Positions 1 through 5,867 of a stretch of DNA of 5,867 bases are shown here, piece by piece. The DNA lies in assembly GCA_021772595.1 (NCBI GenBank), contig JAJFLS010000471.1:1-5867 (forward strand). Reading direction: 5' to 3'. The stretch is from Opitutales bacterium. GTDB taxonomy: Bacteria; Verrucomicrobiota; Verrucomicrobiia; Opitutales; Opitutaceae. The position numbers and the translations under genes are program-made. Each line of letters begins with the position of its first letter. The stretch's first letter is position 1. The notes beneath the pieces are model-generated. The model was not told the DNA's origin, did not search any database, and saw nothing but the letters and a program-made list of their open reading frames with translations.

Positions 1-1401
1 GTTATTTCGGCTGGTGATTCGATAAGCACGCCGGGGACTGATGGAACGGAAACGGTTGGTTCAATCGAATCTATTGATTGGTCGGCCGATCTCCTTGGCA
101 TTGTAAGCCGGGACACCAAAACGCGTTTCTATAGTAGCTTCTGGAGCAAAGGGGAAGTTACACCGCATTATGTGGCGGGACCGAATTGGCCTTTTCCGGG
201 GTTTACGGCTACTTCCCCAGCAAACAACCGAGAGGGAAATCCACCTGTGTCGCCGAGATTAACCGCGGGCGGAGGGCTGGTGACTGATGAAGGGAATTTT
301 GGTCTCAAAGTAACTGTGGATGACGAGGCGACACTTCTGCCTGAAATCTGGGATACCTTCCTCACGGCGGGCGACTTTGGTTTTGTCCAATGGAAGCAAC
401 CCTTCTTTGGAGATCCTATCGCGATGGCTCCTGGCGGAGAGGCTGTCTACGTGGAGAGCATAGATCTAGAGAACAAGGATGGTTGGGTTTATCCTGATGG
501 TTCTTCCCAGGTTCTATTCGATACGAATACGCCTATTCCTCCAGAGCTGACGGGGGCGACTCACTTCTTCCGGGAGCGAGTCGTCAAAATTCTGGCCGAT
601 CGCACGATCATTTTCTTTACCAGCTACAACGCTCAAGCTCCTGCGCCTTCTGGAACGGCGATTTTCAGGGCGAGCCCGGGGGGAGCGTTAACGCTTTTAG
701 TCGACTCCAATGGAGTTGTTCCTGTCGATCCTGATTTGCCGGCAGGAGGGACTTGGTTCGCAGGCCCGACTAGGGTATCGGCTAATGCGGGCGGTACGGT
801 CGTCTTTTATTCAGAAGTACGCAAAATCGGTGAATTCATCCGAGAAACCATTTGGAAGGTCCCTTCAGGAACTTCGACTGCAGCGCTTGAAGTGTCTACG
901 GATATCGAATACACCTACAACGTCGATTCCAAGGTGACCTTTGATGGTATTGGAAGTGGAGACCCTTTGGTCGACGACAATGGAAGCATTCTGTTCGAAG
1001 CCGAAGTTGTGGGAGAGGCATCGACCAGTGTTTGGAGAAAGCTCGCATCGGGCGAATTCCAACGCGTGAGCCCGTCTGAGGGAAGCCTTCTTCCCGGACT
1101 TGCGAACATTCCGCTGAGGACGGCGACGATTGTCGAATTGAATGGATCCGGCCGTAGCGTTTTGAAGATGGAAGGAGTTGGGGGCGCTTCAACGGTGGGC
1201 TATTATCTCGAGAATTCCGAAGGGCAATTCTTGTTCGCGATATCAGAAGGGGTGCCTTTCGGAGTTAATGACGACCTGGTTTCCGTATCGGATCTCGCAT
1301 TGTCGGAAACGAATAAAATTGCGATGCATCTCCGTATCAATAACGAGGATACTGTAGTCTTTGCGGAAGACCCCAGCGAGATCGTGCCCGTAGGCGATGA
1401 C
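1..1401 (+). repeat. Protein-level tandem repeat domain, about eight degenerate units (NxxGxxAF-like)
   Basis: Inside the giant protein, a short beta-strand core recurs near residues 34 (LLGIV), 101 (TDEGNFGLKV), 149 (GEAVYV), 204 (RTIIFF), 268 (GGTVVF), 331 (NGSILF), 388 (GRSVLKM) and 441 (NKIAMHL). The spacings are 67, 48, 55, 64, 63, 57 and 53 residues. Between cores, most units carry an aromatic strand, a Gly turn and another strand, for example VWRKLASGEFQRVS, IFRASPGGALTLLV and YYLENSEGQFLFAI. This resembles the family named for NxxGxxAF tandem repeats, whose units pair 'NDxGxVAF' with 'GD..PG' phrases. About eight units of this size would suit a beta-propeller, but the fold is inference. 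The DNA itself is not repetitive, so the duplications are old. The first unit starts before the window. Confidence 0.55.
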
Positions 1402-4400
1402 TACATATGGGATGGTGGAGCGGGAACGAACGATTGGCATACCGTTACGGATGGTCGAAGCAATTGGACCGATGCCGCGGGAACGCCTTGGTTTAAAGCT
1501 CCCGGCGTAGGCGGTAATGATAAGGTGACTATTGGCGACGGCTTTTCGGTGAATCTAAACCAAAGCGTATCCATCAGAGAACTAACGCTCGAAGCGTCTC
1601 ACCTCTCGCTTTTTTCGGACTTGGAATTCTCTCATTTTTTCGAAACTGCCGAGAATTCGATTCTGGATCTGGTTGAAGGCACGTTGACCTCCTCAGGCGG
1701 CGATTTTATCAGCTCTGGAGACATCTTGAAAAGCGGAACAGGGGATTTCGTCATGGATATAGACGACGTCAAAACCCAAGGAAGCTTTCTAACCGTGAAG
1801 GACGGCTCCCTTACTTTCAAGAATAGCATCAGCAATTTCGAAGACATGACCCTCTTGGTCGAGCGTGGCCTCTTCATCTTCGATGAGAACCTCACTGTTT
1901 TCAAAGGAAACAGAGCTTCGATAACGGCGCTAAACGGTTCACTGGATATTAGGACTTTCGCGCTCCAATTCGAAACGGATACCTTGTTTCATACCGCGAA
2001 TACGGAAGCCTCTATACTACTTGGACGACCCGAAGCAGTTGGATCGGCATTTATCAAACTTCGGGCGAATGGCGCTACGGATTCAAGATTGCTGACGTTT
2101 ACGGGCGTAGGTGATTTTCAGATTCGCCAAGATATAGAATTCGCCAGTGGAGATCAGTTGGTGAACAATCACACGGGACCACCCGAGACGGGCCTGACAT
2201 TGAATCTCTTTGGGAACGAGGCCCTCGTTTTTCCTGAAGGCGCGTTTTTGCGGAACAACGGAATCCTGAATATCATTCAAGGCGGACTCATGAGCGATCC
2301 TTCTTATGCTGAAGGAGACAATATCATCAATAACGACACGATTGAAATCGACAACCCGGGATTGAGCTTCATCGCATTCAATTGTCTCAACAAAGGAACG
2401 ATCAATCAAACGGGAAATGTTGAATATGTCGGAACGCTTCGGAACGATCTTGGGTCGAGATACAATTTATTCGGAGGTACGCTTCGAGCCGAAGGGGGCG
2501 CCACCGTTGAAAAACTAATGTTCGTTCGGGGATCCAAACTCACTATCCACGAAGGCGACAATACGATCGAAACGCTGGACCAAACGCTCATAGCGGATTT
2601 GTCACTGGCGGATCCCGCATTCAATTCCGATGTAGAAGTGCGAGGAGATTCGAGCCTGGAAATGGTCAATCCTGTTTTCGGGGATAGGATTAAGATCGAT
2701 CTAGAGGACGAGGATACCGGTATTATTTTAAGGAATATGATCTACATAACCGTTACGATTCGCGGAGATGGTAGAGCTCAGTTTACTTCTCTTATTCATA
2801 ATATTGGTAGAAATAATAATTTATTTAATGATGATCGTGATCTTGAAGTTGAGAACGCGCAAGTCGAGTTTGACGCGGTCGTTTTCGATAGTACGGGTGG
2901 TTCGGGGAGATTGGTAATCGGGGTGAGTAGATCTGATACAATAAAGCCGCTCGAACCGCAAACCGCGATCTTTCAGTCAACGACGTTCAAGCAGGAAGGA
3001 ATCGAACTCTTTATTCATCCGAACGTGACCGCAACAATCGAAAAGGATATGTCGCTCGGAACAGGACTTTCTAACTTTGGCCACATTATTCTGAAGGCAT
3101 CGATCTTGAATGAGGGAGGAGCGCCGTTTGATTCAGTTTTTGAGAATGGGGATTTTTCCACTTTTTCAGGGCCTGATTCCCCAAGGGTAAGTATTGCGGA
3201 AGATTTGCCGAACCCTGTAATTATTTTTCCCAAATATGAGGGCAATGCGGGCACATCAGTTGTCGTGGGTGAGAATTCCAGCTTGATTATTGTCGATCCT
3301 GATACGGTTGATATGCTGACTGATGAATCGGTTAGCAGCTTTGACGGAACGCTGTATAGCGGAAATTGGGAAACAAAGGATGGAGGCAGCATTACATTTT
3401 CGATCGGGATTTGGCCGAGCAATACGATCTGGGAAATCAACAAATTAGGGAGAGAGGCAGAGTTGCTGCTCCGGACCCCCCCTGCGGGCGGACATTCGAT
3501 CAATAGTTTTCCTAATCGAAGTAACGGCCTTGTGAATGAAGGGACATTGACTCTCGAGAATCACAATCTTCAATTTAATAATCACAATCTCTTAAATAGA
3601 GACAGCCTGATACTAAGGAATTCCGATTTATTTATGGACGGGGGGACCTTTACAAATAAGGGCGACTTTTCCGCTGACTCTTTATCGAGCGTTGAGGGAA
3701 ATGTTGAAAGCGTTCGAGATGCGGTTAGCGGGCCCGTCCAATTGGCTGGCAATATTAACATCGAAGGGAACCTAACAACGGATGGCGTGTTATCCTTGGG
3801 CGCATCTCCAGGTTCAGGTCTCATCACCGGCGATCTCACGCTCCTTCCCGGTAGCGACATGCGTGTGGAATTTGCCGGAACGGAACCGGGCACTGAGTTT
3901 GATTTCCTCGAGGTTGGGGGAACGGCGAATCTCGATGGAAAACTCAGTTTGTCATTAATCGACGAATACTTGCCGGATGCTGGAGAAGCGTTCCTGTTTC
4001 TTAAAGCTGGAGCCCTTGCCGGGAGTTTTAGCGAGATTGATCAAAGCGAAATGGGTCGTAAACGCAGATTTGATGTAGCGTCGGGAGCTGAGGGTTTAAC
4101 GGCGACCGCCGAGGTTGTTTCGATCGCGACCTATGCGGACTGGCGTGCGGTGTTCTTCAGCGAAAGCGAGGCAGCGGATGATTTGATAAGCGGACTTGGA
4201 GCCGATCCGGATTTAGACGGAGTCACCAATCTGGCGGAATATATAACGAGCGGCATCCCGAACAGGTATTCAGCGAATCCTTTGATGGTGGCTGAAACGG
4301 GCCCAGAGGCATTCGTGATTCAGATCGCCAACGGCGTTACGGATTATGTGTGGCGATTGGAGTCTTCCACGAATCTGGAGGAATGGGATCCGGTTGAGGT

Positions 4401-4518
4401 AGACATTTCCGAGCTTTCGATGGAAAACGATTCTTCAATATTTGAAGTGACCCCGCAGAACGCCGCTACCGAAGGCGCTCGCTTTTACCGCCTGGGCATC
4501 GATCTTGTACAGCCTTAA
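1..4518 (+). CDS. Giant exported beta-repeat protein, 5'-partial (NxxGxxAF-like repeats, autotransporter-like unit, beta-helix, Ca-binding C-terminal tail)
   Basis: The frame is open from base 1 to the TAA at 4516-4518, giving 1505 residues with the N-terminus lost off the left edge. A GTG at 172 is not a credible start: residues 1-57 before it already fit the repeat pattern (GD..STPG at 5-12) and no ribosome site precedes it. Visible layout, numbered from the edge: about eight degenerate repeats (1-467); a Trp-rich autotransporter-like unit (WDGGAG 470-475, W479, NW 488-489); Asn/Gly-rich beta-helix-like sequence (about 500-1240) with phrases such as NNG, NKGT, NEGT and NKGD; a terminal passenger-type module (SPG 1269-1271, FDFLEVGG from 1300, FLFLKAG from 1331); and a tail starting YADWR (1378-1382), with an EF-hand-like loop D1402/D1404/D1406/N1410/E1413, then W1451, W1462 and FYRL 1495-1498. 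Only one Cys (795) occurs, as is common in exported proteins. The signal peptide would lie outside the window. No PEP-CTERM, LPXTG or beta-barrel is seen. A surface or secreted structural or adhesin-like role is inference; no enzyme motif is recognised. Confidence 0.9.
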   Translation, partial: VISAGDSISTPGTDGTETVGSIESIDWSADLLGIVSRDTKTRFYSSFWSKGEVTPHYVAGPNWPFPGFTATSPANNREGNPPVSPRLTAGGGLVTDEGNFGLKVTVDDEATLLPEIWDTFLTAGDFGFVQWKQPFFGDPIAMAPGGEAVYVESIDLENKDGWVYPDGSSQVLFDTNTPIPPELTGATHFFRERVVKILADRTIIFFTSYNAQAPAPSGTAIFRASPGGALTLLVDSNGVVPVDPDLPAGGTWFAGPTRVSANAGGTVVFYSEVRKIGEFIRETIWKVPSGTSTAALEVSTDIEYTYNVDSKVTFDGIGSGDPLVDDNGSILFEAEVVGEASTSVWRKLASGEFQRVSPSEGSLLPGLANIPLRTATIVELNGSGRSVLKMEGVGGASTVGYYLENSEGQFLFAISEGVPFGVNDDLVSVSDLALSETNKIAMHLRINNEDTVVFAEDPSEIVPVGDDYIWDGGAGTNDWHTVTDGRSNWTDAAGTPWFKAPGVGGNDKVTIGDGFSVNLNQSVSIRELTLEASHLSLFSDLEFSHFFETAENSILDLVEGTLTSSGGDFISSGDILKSGTGDFVMDIDDVKTQGSFLTVKDGSLTFKNSISNFEDMTLLVERGLFIFDENLTVFKGNRASITALNGSLDIRTFALQFETDTLFHTANTEASILLGRPEAVGSAFIKLRANGATDSRLLTFTGVGDFQIRQDIEFASGDQLVNNHTGPPETGLTLNLFGNEALVFPEGAFLRNNGILNIIQGGLMSDPSYAEGDNIINNDTIEIDNPGLSFIAFNCLNKGTINQTGNVEYVGTLRNDLGSRYNLFGGTLRAEGGATVEKLMFVRGSKLTIHEGDNTIETLDQTLIADLSLADPAFNSDVEVRGDSSLEMVNPVFGDRIKIDLEDEDTGIILRNMIYITVTIRGDGRAQFTSLIHNIGRNNNLFNDDRDLEVENAQVEFDAVVFDSTGGSGRLVIGVSRSDTIKPLEPQTAIFQSTTFKQEGIELFIHPNVTATIEKDMSLGTGLSNFGHIILKASILNEGGAPFDSVFENGDFSTFSGPDSPRVSIAEDLPNPVIIFPKYEGNAGTSVVVGENSSLIIVDPDTVDMLTDESVSSFDGTLYSGNWETKDGGSITFSIGIWPSNTIWEINKLGREAELLLRTPPAGGHSINSFPNRSNGLVNEGTLTLENHNLQFNNHNLLNRDSLILRNSDLFMDGGTFTNKGDFSADSLSSVEGNVESVRDAVSGPVQLAGNINIEGNLTTDGVLSLGASPGSGLITGDLTLLPGSDMRVEFAGTEPGTEFDFLEVGGTANLDGKLSLSLIDEYLPDAGEAFLFLKAGALAGSFSEIDQSEMGRKRRFDVASGAEGLTATAEVVSIATYADWRAVFFSESEAADDLISGLGADPDLDGVTNLAEYITSGIPNRYSANPLMVAETGPEAFVIQIANGVTDYVWRLESSTNLEEWDPVEVDISELSMENDSSIFEVTPQNAATEGARFYRLGIDLVQP
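3559..3590 (+). repeat. Short direct repeat inside the beta-helix region (11 bases, 21-base period)
   Basis: The 11-mer AATCACAATCT occurs at 3559-3569 and again at 3580-3590, exactly 21 bases (seven codons) apart and in frame. It encodes NHNLQFN followed by NHNLLNR. The spacing keeps the reading frame and fits a local duplication of one short beta-helix rung. The surrounding DNA is A/T-rich. It is a minor feature, but the only nucleotide-level tandem repeat I can see in the large gene. Confidence 0.6.
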
Positions 4519-4530
4519 TTATTCGAAACA

Positions 4531-4605
4531 GTAGGGTCGGCGCTTGCGCCGTACCGCATAGGCCGAGCGTCATCCATCGCGGTACGGCGCAAGCGCCGAC
4601 CCTAC
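4531..4605. repeat. REPIN-like inverted pair of GTAG-headed REP elements (perfect 27-base arms)
   Basis: Bases 4531-4557 and 4579-4605 are exact reverse complements (27 of 27), separated by a 21-base spacer, and the structure starts 12 bases after the stop of the large gene. Each arm begins at its outer end with GTAG and then folds on itself. In the left arm GGT 4535-4537 pairs with ACC 4553-4555, and CGGCG 4538-4542 pairs with CGCCG 4547-4551, leaving T4552 bulged and CTTG as the loop. A GTAG head followed by a short imperfect hairpin, present as two inverted copies, is the hallmark of REP sequences mobilised by RAYT (IS200-like Tyr) transposases. Assignment to that class is inference from structure, since a single locus cannot show genome-wide repetition. 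No T-run follows on either strand, so it is not a standard intrinsic terminator, though it may protect mRNA 3' ends. Confidence 0.75.
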
Positions 4606-4619
4606 GGCATTAAATAAGT

Positions 4620-4634
4620 CGATTCGGCGAATCG
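4620..4634. repeat. Small perfect hairpin between the two REP-like pairs
   Basis: CGATTC at 4620-4625 and GAATCG at 4629-4634 are perfect complements around a GGC loop. The 15-base foldback lies in the short gap between the two larger inverted repeats. It has no T-tract and no GTAG head. It could be a remnant of another element or chance. Confidence 0.4.
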
Positions 4635-4638
4635 TTGG

Positions 4639-4707
4639 AACGGGACGGTGCCCGTTCACTACCCTGAAACTCCATTCAAATAGGTAGCGTTCGGGCGCCG
4701 TCCCGAA
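4639..4707. repeat. Second inverted pair of GTAG-headed REP-like hairpins, heads facing inward
   Basis: Two 24-base units lie in inverted orientation. One reads on the minus strand from 4662 down to 4639, the other on the plus strand from 4684 to 4707, with a 21-base spacer at 4663-4683. Each has GTAG, then two bases ending in G, then a six-base stem around a six-base loop. The left stem is AACGGG/CCCGTT (4639-4644 with 4651-4656); the right stem is TTCGGG/CCCGAA (4690-4695 with 4702-4707). The outer two stem pairs differ between the copies but stay complementary within each copy, a compensatory pattern. The arms also pair with each other over 4641-4654 against 4692-4705, 13 of 14 plus one G-U. 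Sequence and direction differ from the first pair, so this looks like a separate REP family. Confidence 0.7.
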
Positions 4708-4723
4708 TGTATTTCCATTTTTT
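4690..4723 (+). terminator. Possible weak intrinsic terminator for the + strand transcript
   Basis: The right-hand hairpin of the second REP-like pair (stem TTCGGG/CCCGAA, 4690-4707) is followed on the + strand by a T-rich stretch (11 T in 16 bases, ending in six Ts at 4718-4723). The T-run begins about ten bases after the stem, too far for a strong intrinsic terminator. It lies some 170 bases after the stop of the large gene. It could end read-through before the convergent kinase gene. Confidence 0.22.
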
Positions 4724-4733
4724 GGACACCCTC

Positions 4734-5867
4734 TTAGCGGCTCTCGTTCGCGAACGCGCCGCTTATCGCTTTTTGGAGATTCGCTTGGGTCGCTTTGAGT
4801 GCGTCTTCGAGTGGCATTTCGGGGGGCGAAATGGCGTTTAGGCATTCGCTCGGGAAAGGCGCGTCTTTCAATTCTCCCAAACTGCCGGCGAAGACATGTA
4901 GCTGCTTCCCGGTTTCGGTCGTTTCGAGCGCGAGCGCTCCGGGGCCTTTCCCGTGAAGGGAGGAGGCGTCGAAGCGGCCCTCTCCGGTTAAAACCAAATC
5001 GGCCCGGTCGAACTTGGATTCTAGCCCGATCCACGATTTGACGAGCTCGTAGCCCGATACGATTCGGGAGCCGAGTCCGGTCTGGAGTCCAAAGGCGGCT
5101 CCGCCGGCAGCGCCGGCTCCAGCTGAGTGAATTGCGTCTGGGTTCGCGTTGCAGGCGCCGCAAAGCGTTACGGCCATGCGATGGGTCAACGCTTCGATTT
5201 CGTCGAGTCGTTCTGGGGTCAGCCCTTTTTGGGGGCCGAAGACGGCGGCGGCTCCGATTTCGCCGAGCAGCGGGTTTTCGACATCGCAGGCCAGCCGGAT
5301 TTCGAACGTAGGCGGCAGCACGGATCCTGACGGATCGATGCGGTCGATTTTGGGCCAGGTCTCGGGAGTTGGCGTGCGGTCAATCGGAGCGCCGTTGGAA
5401 TCGAGAAAAGCGAATCCCAATCGCCAGAGCGCTCCGAGAGCGAGATCGTGCGTCGCAGATCCGCCGAGTCCGATGATCGCTCCGTCCGCTCCTTGGGCGA
5501 TGGCGGACAAGAGGAGGTCGCCCAGCCCAGCGCTGGTGGTGATCCAAGGGGAGCGGTCGCGAAGCGGGGTGAGGGCGATGCCGCTGCTTTCGGCCATCTC
5601 GATGATCGCTATTTCGCGGGTGGTTTCTTTAAAATCCAAGAGCGTTCGGGCGGGCGCTTGTAGGCGATCGTTCGATACGATGCCGAAGCGAGCTGTGGTT
5701 GGTTGCTCCAAAGGTCCCATAACGATCGTTTCGCAAAATGAACCGTCGAGAAATCCGGTCAAGGTGTCGCAGAATCCGTCGCCACCATCGGCGAGCGGAG
5801 CGGTCTCGATCTCCCAGGTCGGCTGGCATTCGGCCAGCGTTTCGGCGGCGATTTTGCAGGCGTCCCT
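4734..5867 (-). CDS. Glycerate kinase, GarK/GlxK family, 5'-partial
   Basis: It transfers phosphate from ATP to D-glycerate to give phosphoglycerate (2-phosphoglycerate in the characterised E. coli GarK and GlxK enzymes), feeding glyoxylate, glucarate or serine breakdown into glycolysis. It is cytoplasmic. The frame runs from the right edge to the TAA at 4736-4734, giving 377 residues. Numbered from the edge, the family blocks appear in order: PLADGGDG 24-31, IEMAESSG 89-96, GLGGSAT 133-139, ACDVENPLLG 193-202, VFGPQKG 209-215, GAGAAGG 250-256, and TGEGR 294-298 followed by GKGP 306-309. A TTG at 5762-5760 is not the start, because the ADGGDG block lies upstream of it in frame. The usual N-terminus (a beta-strand and 'PDSFKGS'-type phrase) lies outside, so perhaps 15-25 residues are missing. 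Oddities: the common GGSATNDGGAG block reads GGSATHDLALG, and the Gln usual after TGEGRxDx is Ser. The family assignment is firm; the paralogue (garK or glxK) cannot be told. Confidence 0.95.
   Translation of the reverse strand, partial: RDACKIAAETLAECQPTWEIETAPLADGGDGFCDTLTGFLDGSFCETIVMGPLEQPTTARFGIVSNDRLQAPARTLLDFKETTREIAIIEMAESSGIALTPLRDRSPWITTSAGLGDLLLSAIAQGADGAIIGLGGSATHDLALGALWRLGFAFLDSNGAPIDRTPTPETWPKIDRIDPSGSVLPPTFEIRLACDVENPLLGEIGAAAVFGPQKGLTPERLDEIEALTHRMAVTLCGACNANPDAIHSAGAGAAGGAAFGLQTGLGSRIVSGYELVKSWIGLESKFDRADLVLTGEGRFDASSLHGKGPGALALETTETGKQLHVFAGSLGELKDAPFPSECLNAISPPEMPLEDALKATQANLQKAISGAFANESR

Noticed and set aside
2641..2769. Two RGD tripeptides in the giant protein (residues 881-883, as RGDS, and 921-923), suggestive of cell adhesion
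   Set aside because: Such tripeptides are expected by chance in a long Gly/Asp-rich protein, and nothing else points to integrin binding.
3015..3503. Minus-strand open frame of 162 codons within the giant gene, plus several other antisense frames there
   Set aside because: They mirror the strong + strand frame, match no recognisable protein and have no ribosome site that I can see.
4531..4605. Intrinsic terminator between the convergent genes
   Set aside because: The stem is strong, but neither strand has a T-run directly after it; the REP-like structure explains it better.
4519..4733. CRISPR-like repeat cluster
   Set aside because: The repeats are inverted pairs of two different sequences, not direct repeats with unique spacers.
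4745..4756. Perfect 12-base palindrome CGTTCGCGAACG
   Set aside because: It lies inside the last codons of the kinase, has no partner site, and is short enough to be chance in G/C-rich coding DNA.
4570..5163. Minus-strand open frame of 197 codons, Arg-rich
   Set aside because: It overlaps the glycerate kinase in another frame, runs on through both REP-like pairs, and has the Arg-rich composition typical of a shadow of G/C-rich coding DNA.
4799..5663. Three + strand open frames of 67-80 codons opposite the kinase gene
   Set aside because: They are antisense shadows of the kinase, with Arg/Gly-rich translations and no family resemblance.

Overview
The window holds two protein-coding genes that converge. 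Both lose their 5' ends at the window edges. Between them lies a 215-base intergenic stretch packed with inverted repeats. I see no RNA genes, CRISPR arrays, insertion sequences or promoters, and none of the start regions lies inside the window.

Region 1 (1-4518, + strand) is one uninterrupted reading frame of at least 1505 codons for a giant, probably exported, repetitive beta-structure protein. Reading outward from the start, it has about eight degenerate repeats of roughly 50-65 residues, resembling the 'NxxGxxAF' tandem-repeat proteins. A Trp-rich autotransporter-like unit follows, then about 750 residues of beta-helix-like sequence, then an SPG...FD.LEVGG module of the kind found at the end of such passenger regions. 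The C-terminus carries a Ca-binding DxDxDG loop and an 'S.NL..W ... FYRL' tail. No membrane anchor, sorting tail or beta-barrel is visible at the C-terminus.

Region 2 (4519-4733) is non-coding and almost entirely foldback DNA. It holds a perfect 27-base inverted repeat, a small 6-base hairpin, and a second pair of GTAG-headed hairpins. Each half of the two large structures begins with GTAG and forms its own hairpin. That is the layout of REP elements arranged as inverted pairs (REPIN/BIME-like). The two pairs belong to different sequence families and point in opposite directions.

Region 3 (4734-5867, - strand) is most of a glycerate kinase of the GarK/GlxK family, a central-metabolism enzyme. 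Only about the first 15-25 residues are missing past the right edge.

The organism is most likely a bacterium of the Verrucomicrobiota, perhaps an Opitutia-type marine lineage. The main reason is the C-terminal 'YADWR...DPDLDGVTNLAEY...WRLESSTNLEEW...FYRL' pattern, which I associate with large exported proteins of that phylum. This is recall-based inference, not a search result. The two genes converge and share no evident function. The most unusual material is the REP-like intergenic cluster and the architecture of the giant protein.
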